Assembly: GCA_002730485.1 (NCBI GenBank)
Contig: PCAH01000020.1
Location: 1-8,674, forward strand
Direction of reading: 5' to 3'
Length of the DNA: 8,674 nucleotides
Source of the DNA: Dehalococcoidia bacterium
GTDB lineage: Bacteria > Chloroflexota > Dehalococcoidia > UBA3495
Under the pieces are notes generated by a model. It saw only the letters and a list, made by a program, of their open reading frames with translations, ran no database searches and was not told the origin of the DNA. Every line of letters begins with the position of its first letter. Within the stretch, counting starts at the first letter, position 1. The position numbers were made by a program, and so were the translations under genes. This document shows, piece by piece, positions 5,110 to 8,674 of this stretch.

Positions 5110-8100
5110 TTACAGGGAACCGCGGCGTCCCTCGTTGGGGTTGGCCGGGGCACCGGCACCGGCACCCGGAAGAGCGCCGTGCGGGTACCCGTATGTAGTA
5201 GGCACATCCCTAGGCTGGTCAACGCCCGTGCTGCTCGGGAACGTTTGCTGTACCGCACGCCCAGTGTGGCCGCTCGAAGTGGTCGCCGGAGGGGTACCGC
5301 GGACTTCGGAGAGGATCCTGTGGTGACCACCGATCGTTGACAAGTGCATCAGGCGACCAGTGTCTGGATTGATTCCGTCATCGGAAACCATCATCTCGTA
5401 CGAACTAAGGCTGGGGTCGTAACCGATGATTCGTGCGTGTCGCGGGCGACCCTCCCCCTGAAGAACGACACGTACGACGCTACCAACGCTGTACGGAACA
5501 CCTGTCTTGGTAAAGGGTTGCGTTGTCATGTCCGGTACAAACGTCAGAGAAGGCACGTTCACCACGGTCGGTAGCATGACATACCACGGTCGGTTTTCGT
5601 GCGGGATCCATTCGTAAAAGTCGTGCGCGCGTTCGTCGCCGACGACACGGAACCCTAGCAGGCATCTGAACTTGGTGCTCTTGAACGGCGAAGAAGGCGA
5701 AAGAGCATGACGCAGGGTCATGGGAGGCACATGCGGGAACGCCTGATGTGCCACAAGCACCGAGTCGATGGCTTTCATTTCGTCTCCGTACGCAAAACGC
5801 GCTTTACTTACGACCGACTTGGCGATGTCCATAATACTTTGGCCGTAAGAACCCGATGAACCTGCCAACCCGGCCCCGTGCCAACGCCCGACTCCATATA
5901 AATCTGATGATTGCGGCCGGTTGGCAGGAATATCCATTTCTACTTCCATTCCTCCATGTAGCTTTGTACTACGGGGACCATAGGTCGGTACCCACCCCTT
6001 CGTCGAAGCGTCGATCTCCGCATGCGCCACGGATATACCGGCGGTGGTGTTGTCCGGGGTCGAGTACCAGTCTAGAAGCTCCCTCGCACCTGAAGTGCCC
6101 AGTTCGGTCCATTTCTTTGTCGAAGCCCCGTACAACTTCTTTGCGCTGCCCCGAACACGCAGAGAACCGCCCGCGTGCAGGTAGATACGATTCGTATTTC
6201 CTTCGAATGTAGATTTTTCCTTAATACCCACGGCATCGTAGAGAATATCGAGAGCGACCAAATCTTTGCTGCTGTCATGCACCGAGTGGTAACGCCCAGA
6301 TAGCAGAGTAGGGTTTACTTTAGTCATTCCTAGATCACGGTCAATGTTGACGCCCGCATGCCGTGAGGTAATGTTTTTGGCGGTCAGTGGCTTTCCCGTT
6401 ATATGACGAGTTACTCTGCCCGTGGGGCCGGAGCCATCTGACAGCATTCTCAATTGTAACTGAAGGATACCCTTGGGGCTGATCCTAGCCCTCTGCAGGG
6501 CCTCCGAGATGGGCGTTGTCTTAGCTGATTTAGTGATTTTACCAGTTTGACCGGGTTGTACAGGCTCCAACACCCGATCCAGATCAGACCTACGTAAATT
6601 AACGGTGATCTGACACCGACAGACAAATCCGGAATGGATATTGACGCAGTCCGTGAATTTTGTATGGGCAGCGTTATCATCATGCCGAAAACCTTTACTG
6701 GACGAAATTCGGCTTGTTGTTGTATAGTTGCCATCTTTGCTGTCCTTGACAACAATGGTGAGCAGGAAGCCGTCGTTGGCCGCACGCCATGTACCCGGAA
6801 ACAACCCGACAGGACCGACAGGGAGTCCTGTGCTGACCATATGATGTGCACCGGGCGGCAGGAACGACCAGTCCTTAACGTCTTGGTCCATAAATGTATG
6901 CTGAACCGTCGGGTATCCCTCCAGTTCGATCTGACACTGTGCTTCGAGCTTCGTATTCGTTGCCAAGCCGGACAGTATTTGGTTCAGGCTATACTGGTTG
7001 CCTCCATCCCCCACGTTGTCGGGAAAGCTCTGATTTTGTCTTGTGGAATCATCTGACTCGTCAAACATTACCTGCCGGACCATCTGCGTGTACATCTCTA
7101 TTGGAAGAACAGGTATTTTCTTGTTCTTTCGCTCTTGTACTATTTTCTTCTGCAAAGCCTTGTGGCATGCTGCATCATCTCTTCGGTATTCGTCAGCCGG
7201 TGCTTCTCTATGGCCAAGGAATATCATGTTCGGTGGTAAGAGTATGGATTCAATGACTTCTCTAGGGGCAAGAATAAGTTCTCGTTCCGCGATCTTGTGG
7301 CTCCGTGGGTCAGTTTCACCCAAGGACGACTGCGCAATCACCCCAAGATTGGCAGAGACGCGGTCGAGGGCGGCGTTGGCGGCGACGGCGGCAGGGGCGG
7401 CGGGTCCGGCCGCGGCGGCGGCGGCGGCGGCGGCGGCGACACGGGCGTTGTATTCGGGATGTTGTTGATCAGACCCGTCAGGATGCAACTGAGAGTTGAG
7501 CGATATATTTGTCCCCCCAATTTGAACAACGGCATTACTTATTACCTGACCTGTGAATCTCCGGAGATTTGTCGGGAGATCATACCCGACCGTTTTCATA
7601 TGGCGCTCTAGCTTCTTATAGAAATCGTCCGAGGTAGACTGACCTTCGCATTTTTCGACCAGCGCCGAGATCTTCGGTCCTGCACCGAGCTGATAGAAAA
7701 CTGTCGGATGGAGCCTATTCAGATTCTCGCGGAGCCACGTGTTTGTTCCGGTGTATGTTCCGATCCACAGTGGTGTATTAGGGTATGGAGTCCCGTTGTC
7801 GTCTCTGCCGGACTTTACGAGTTGAGCTTCCGGCAGCAGGTCCGTCCCATAATTATCGTCCGTAAGCAGCCTCTTCAGATCATCTTGGAACTCACTATCG
7901 AGGTCCTCGTAATCTTTCTTCGCGTTCCTAACAAGTGCGTCCGCGTATTTATACAGTTGCTCGTCTGTGCCGAAGTCTTGATAATCTTGTCTCCACTTTA
8001 TATCTTCACCTTCATCGACTTCAAAGCATGATCCGTCACAGACATGAATTAGATTCCTAATATAAGTCATGCCCCACATGGCGGAGTCATCGCCGCCGGC

Positions 8101-8595
8101 GCGGGGCTCCGCATTAAAAGGCGCTACACCGCGCCCCCAATTACCGTCCAACGAAAGGAAGTGAAAGTTTTGCATTGACAGAGCATCCTGTTGATCGGTG
8201 GCCCGTCCGCCGGTACGGTCCCATCGCGCGACATAAGACGACCCGTTAGGAATAGCCTGTGCGAGATTTTGCGGTTGGTTCGCCCGATTGATAATGCCCG
8301 TCATTCTTCTGTGTCCAAGGGCAAGGGCTGCTGCTTTGATTATGATTTCTCTGTACATCGTAGTACGAAGAATCTTTAAGTCAGATGGATGAATCTTCAC
8401 GCGATCTGTCATTATGGGGTACCCTCGTTTTCTGTTCACTTTCGCTCGCACCGTAATGTACCCCATCGGCAAGCTGAGCGACGGTGGCGGTCCTATCGCG
8501 TAGTTCCAGCACGCGCTAGGTGCCATTAATTCCAACATGTTACTTGTAACGTTCTGAGGTATGGATCCTTGTGCCATCGGTCGCCCAAGCCTCAT
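5110..8595 (-). CDS. Very large putative virion protein, at least 1161 aa, Tudor/SH3-like C-terminus
   Basis: I do not recognise this protein. No signal peptide, membrane helix or nucleotide-binding motif is visible. Residues 1-380 look globular and mixed, with a strongly acidic stretch near 191-245. Residues 384-410 are almost all alanine and probably form a hinge. Residues about 420-1030 appear beta-rich, with many Gly/Asn/Ser turns, as in capsid or fibre proteins, but I cannot match the double jelly-roll capsid family. Residues about 1033-1095 resemble a Tudor/SH3 barrel (SVVRVVLQGEG, then HARIIGYD, then YEMMVSDDG). The last 65 residues are Pro/Gly/Ser-rich. The frame stays open upstream of ATG 8595 to the window edge through an in-frame 15-bp repeat, with no A-rich leader before 8595, so the true start may be outside. 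A further ATG is at 8577. Size and position beside the packaging ATPase suggest a structural or scaffold protein, which is inference. Confidence 0.8.
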   Translation of the reverse strand: MRLGRPMAQGSIPQNVTSNMLELMAPSACWNYAIGPPPSLSLPMGYITVRAKVNRKRGYPIMTDRVKIHPSDLKILRTTMYREIIIKAAALALGHRRMTGIINRANQPQNLAQAIPNGSSYVARWDRTGGRATDQQDALSMQNFHFLSLDGNWGRGVAPFNAEPRAGGDDSAMWGMTYIRNLIHVCDGSCFEVDEGEDIKWRQDYQDFGTDEQLYKYADALVRNAKKDYEDLDSEFQDDLKRLLTDDNYGTDLLPEAQLVKSGRDDNGTPYPNTPLWIGTYTGTNTWLRENLNRLHPTVFYQLGAGPKISALVEKCEGQSTSDDFYKKLERHMKTVGYDLPTNLRRFTGQVISNAVVQIGGTNISLNSQLHPDGSDQQHPEYNARVAAAAAAAAAAGPAAPAAVAANAALDRVSANLGVIAQSSLGETDPRSHKIAERELILAPREVIESILLPPNMIFLGHREAPADEYRRDDAACHKALQKKIVQERKNKKIPVLPIEMYTQMVRQVMFDESDDSTRQNQSFPDNVGDGGNQYSLNQILSGLATNTKLEAQCQIELEGYPTVQHTFMDQDVKDWSFLPPGAHHMVSTGLPVGPVGLFPGTWRAANDGFLLTIVVKDSKDGNYTTTSRISSSKGFRHDDNAAHTKFTDCVNIHSGFVCRCQITVNLRRSDLDRVLEPVQPGQTGKITKSAKTTPISEALQRARISPKGILQLQLRMLSDGSGPTGRVTRHITGKPLTAKNITSRHAGVNIDRDLGMTKVNPTLLSGRYHSVHDSSKDLVALDILYDAVGIKEKSTFEGNTNRIYLHAGGSLRVRGSAKKLYGASTKKWTELGTSGARELLDWYSTPDNTTAGISVAHAEIDASTKGWVPTYGPRSTKLHGGMEVEMDIPANRPQSSDLYGVGRWHGAGLAGSSGSYGQSIMDIAKSVVSKARFAYGDEMKAIDSVLVAHQAFPHVPPMTLRHALSPSSPFKSTKFRCLLGFRVVGDERAHDFYEWIPHENRPWYVMLPTVVNVPSLTFVPDMTTQPFTKTGVPYSVGSVVRVVLQGEGRPRHARIIGYDPSLSSYEMMVSDDGINPDTGRLMHLSTIGGHHRILSEVRGTPPATTSSGHTGRAVQQTFPSSTGVDQPRDVPTTYGYPHGALPGAGAGAPANPNEGRRGSL
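7408..7437 (-). repeat. GCC-type trinucleotide run encoding ten alanines
   Basis: Ten consecutive Ala codons, nearly all GCC on the minus strand, encode residues 387-396 of the large protein. A looser Ala/Pro region follows to about residue 410. Such runs expand and contract by slippage, so the length may vary between isolates or be mis-assembled. The protein reads in frame on both sides. Confidence 0.9.
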
Positions 8596-8634
8596 TCCTC
8601 GGACTTGGGCACCGTACGTAGGGTCGTCAATGTT

Positions 8635-8664
8635 GGGGGGGGCGGGGACGGGGGGGGCGGGGAC
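8635..8664. repeat. 15-bp perfect tandem repeat, G-rich, two copies
   Basis: The unit GGGGGGGGCGGGGAC occurs at 8635-8649 and 8650-8664. The four G-runs form a strong potential G-quadruplex on the plus strand. On the minus strand, in the frame of the large gene, each unit encodes VPAPP, and its length is a multiple of three. It could therefore be a coding repeat near that protein's N-terminus, or an upstream regulatory element. Confidence 0.88.
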
Positions 8665-8674
8665 GACAACGGCA

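Noticed and set aside
4488..5330. 280-codon ORF antisense to the ATPase and the end of the large gene
   Set aside because: It spans the 3' ends of two convergent real genes and has no motif. The openness is explained by strong GC bias at third positions of the ATPase.
7297..7611. Gly-rich plus-strand ORF and Pro-rich minus-strand ORF across the GCC run
   Set aside because: These are out-of-frame readings of the trinucleotide repeat inside the large gene.
5110..8595. Major capsid protein (double jelly-roll) assignment for the large gene
   Set aside because: Tempting because of its place beside the packaging ATPase, but it is more than twice the usual length and I see none of the family's recognisable blocks. 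A weak VQIGGTNIS resemblance is not enough.
1..8674. CRISPR array, tRNA, rRNA, transposase or integrase
   Set aside because: No direct-repeat array with spacers, no cloverleaf or rRNA core sequence, and no recombinase motifs were seen on either strand.

Overview
The window looks like part of a eukaryotic large DNA virus genome (phylum Nucleocytoviricota, or a close relative). The decisive marker is an intact A32-type DNA-packaging ATPase at 4275-5108 (+), with Walker A, Walker B and the conserved downstream blocks of that family. The rest fits. Genes are packed almost end to end on both strands, starts need ATG only, there are no Shine-Dalgarno sites, and leaders are short and often A-rich. 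Several small proteins carry eukaryote-type motifs: a TSP1 repeat, an F-box-like segment, an N-myristoylation signal and cysteine-rich zinc-binding patterns. I cannot name the virus or its host, and no double jelly-roll major capsid protein is recognisable here.

Layout, left to right. A leftward block holds a secreted or membrane-anchored TSP1-domain protein (1-598, cut by the window edge), a helical orphan protein of 375 aa (627-1754), and a small zinc-binding protein (1720-1938). Across a 20-bp divergent spacer, a rightward pair follows: an F-box-like protein with a cysteine-rich tail (1959-2342) and a multi-pass membrane protein (2356-3384). A leftward HAD-family protein (3402-3977) converges on the membrane gene and appears to be a circular permutation. 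Across a second divergent spacer, a rightward pair follows: a 79-aa protein predicted to be acylated and zinc-binding (4028-4267), then the packaging ATPase (4275-5108). The right 40% is one leftward gene of at least 1161 codons (5110-8595, possibly extending past the edge), a likely virion or scaffold protein with a poly-alanine hinge and a Tudor/SH3-like C-terminal domain.

Taken together, this may be a morphogenesis and virion-surface neighbourhood: genome packaging (ATPase), membrane and surface proteins (TSP1 protein, multi-pass protein, acylated mini-protein), one very large candidate structural protein, and host-interface factors (F-box, small zinc proteins, HAD phosphatase-like protein). 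That functional grouping is inference. The most notable points are the permuted HAD motif order, the TSP1 gene whose probable membrane anchor lies in a different reading frame, the acylated zinc mini-protein abutting the ATPase, and the large orphan protein. No stretch above 300 bases lacks a gene.
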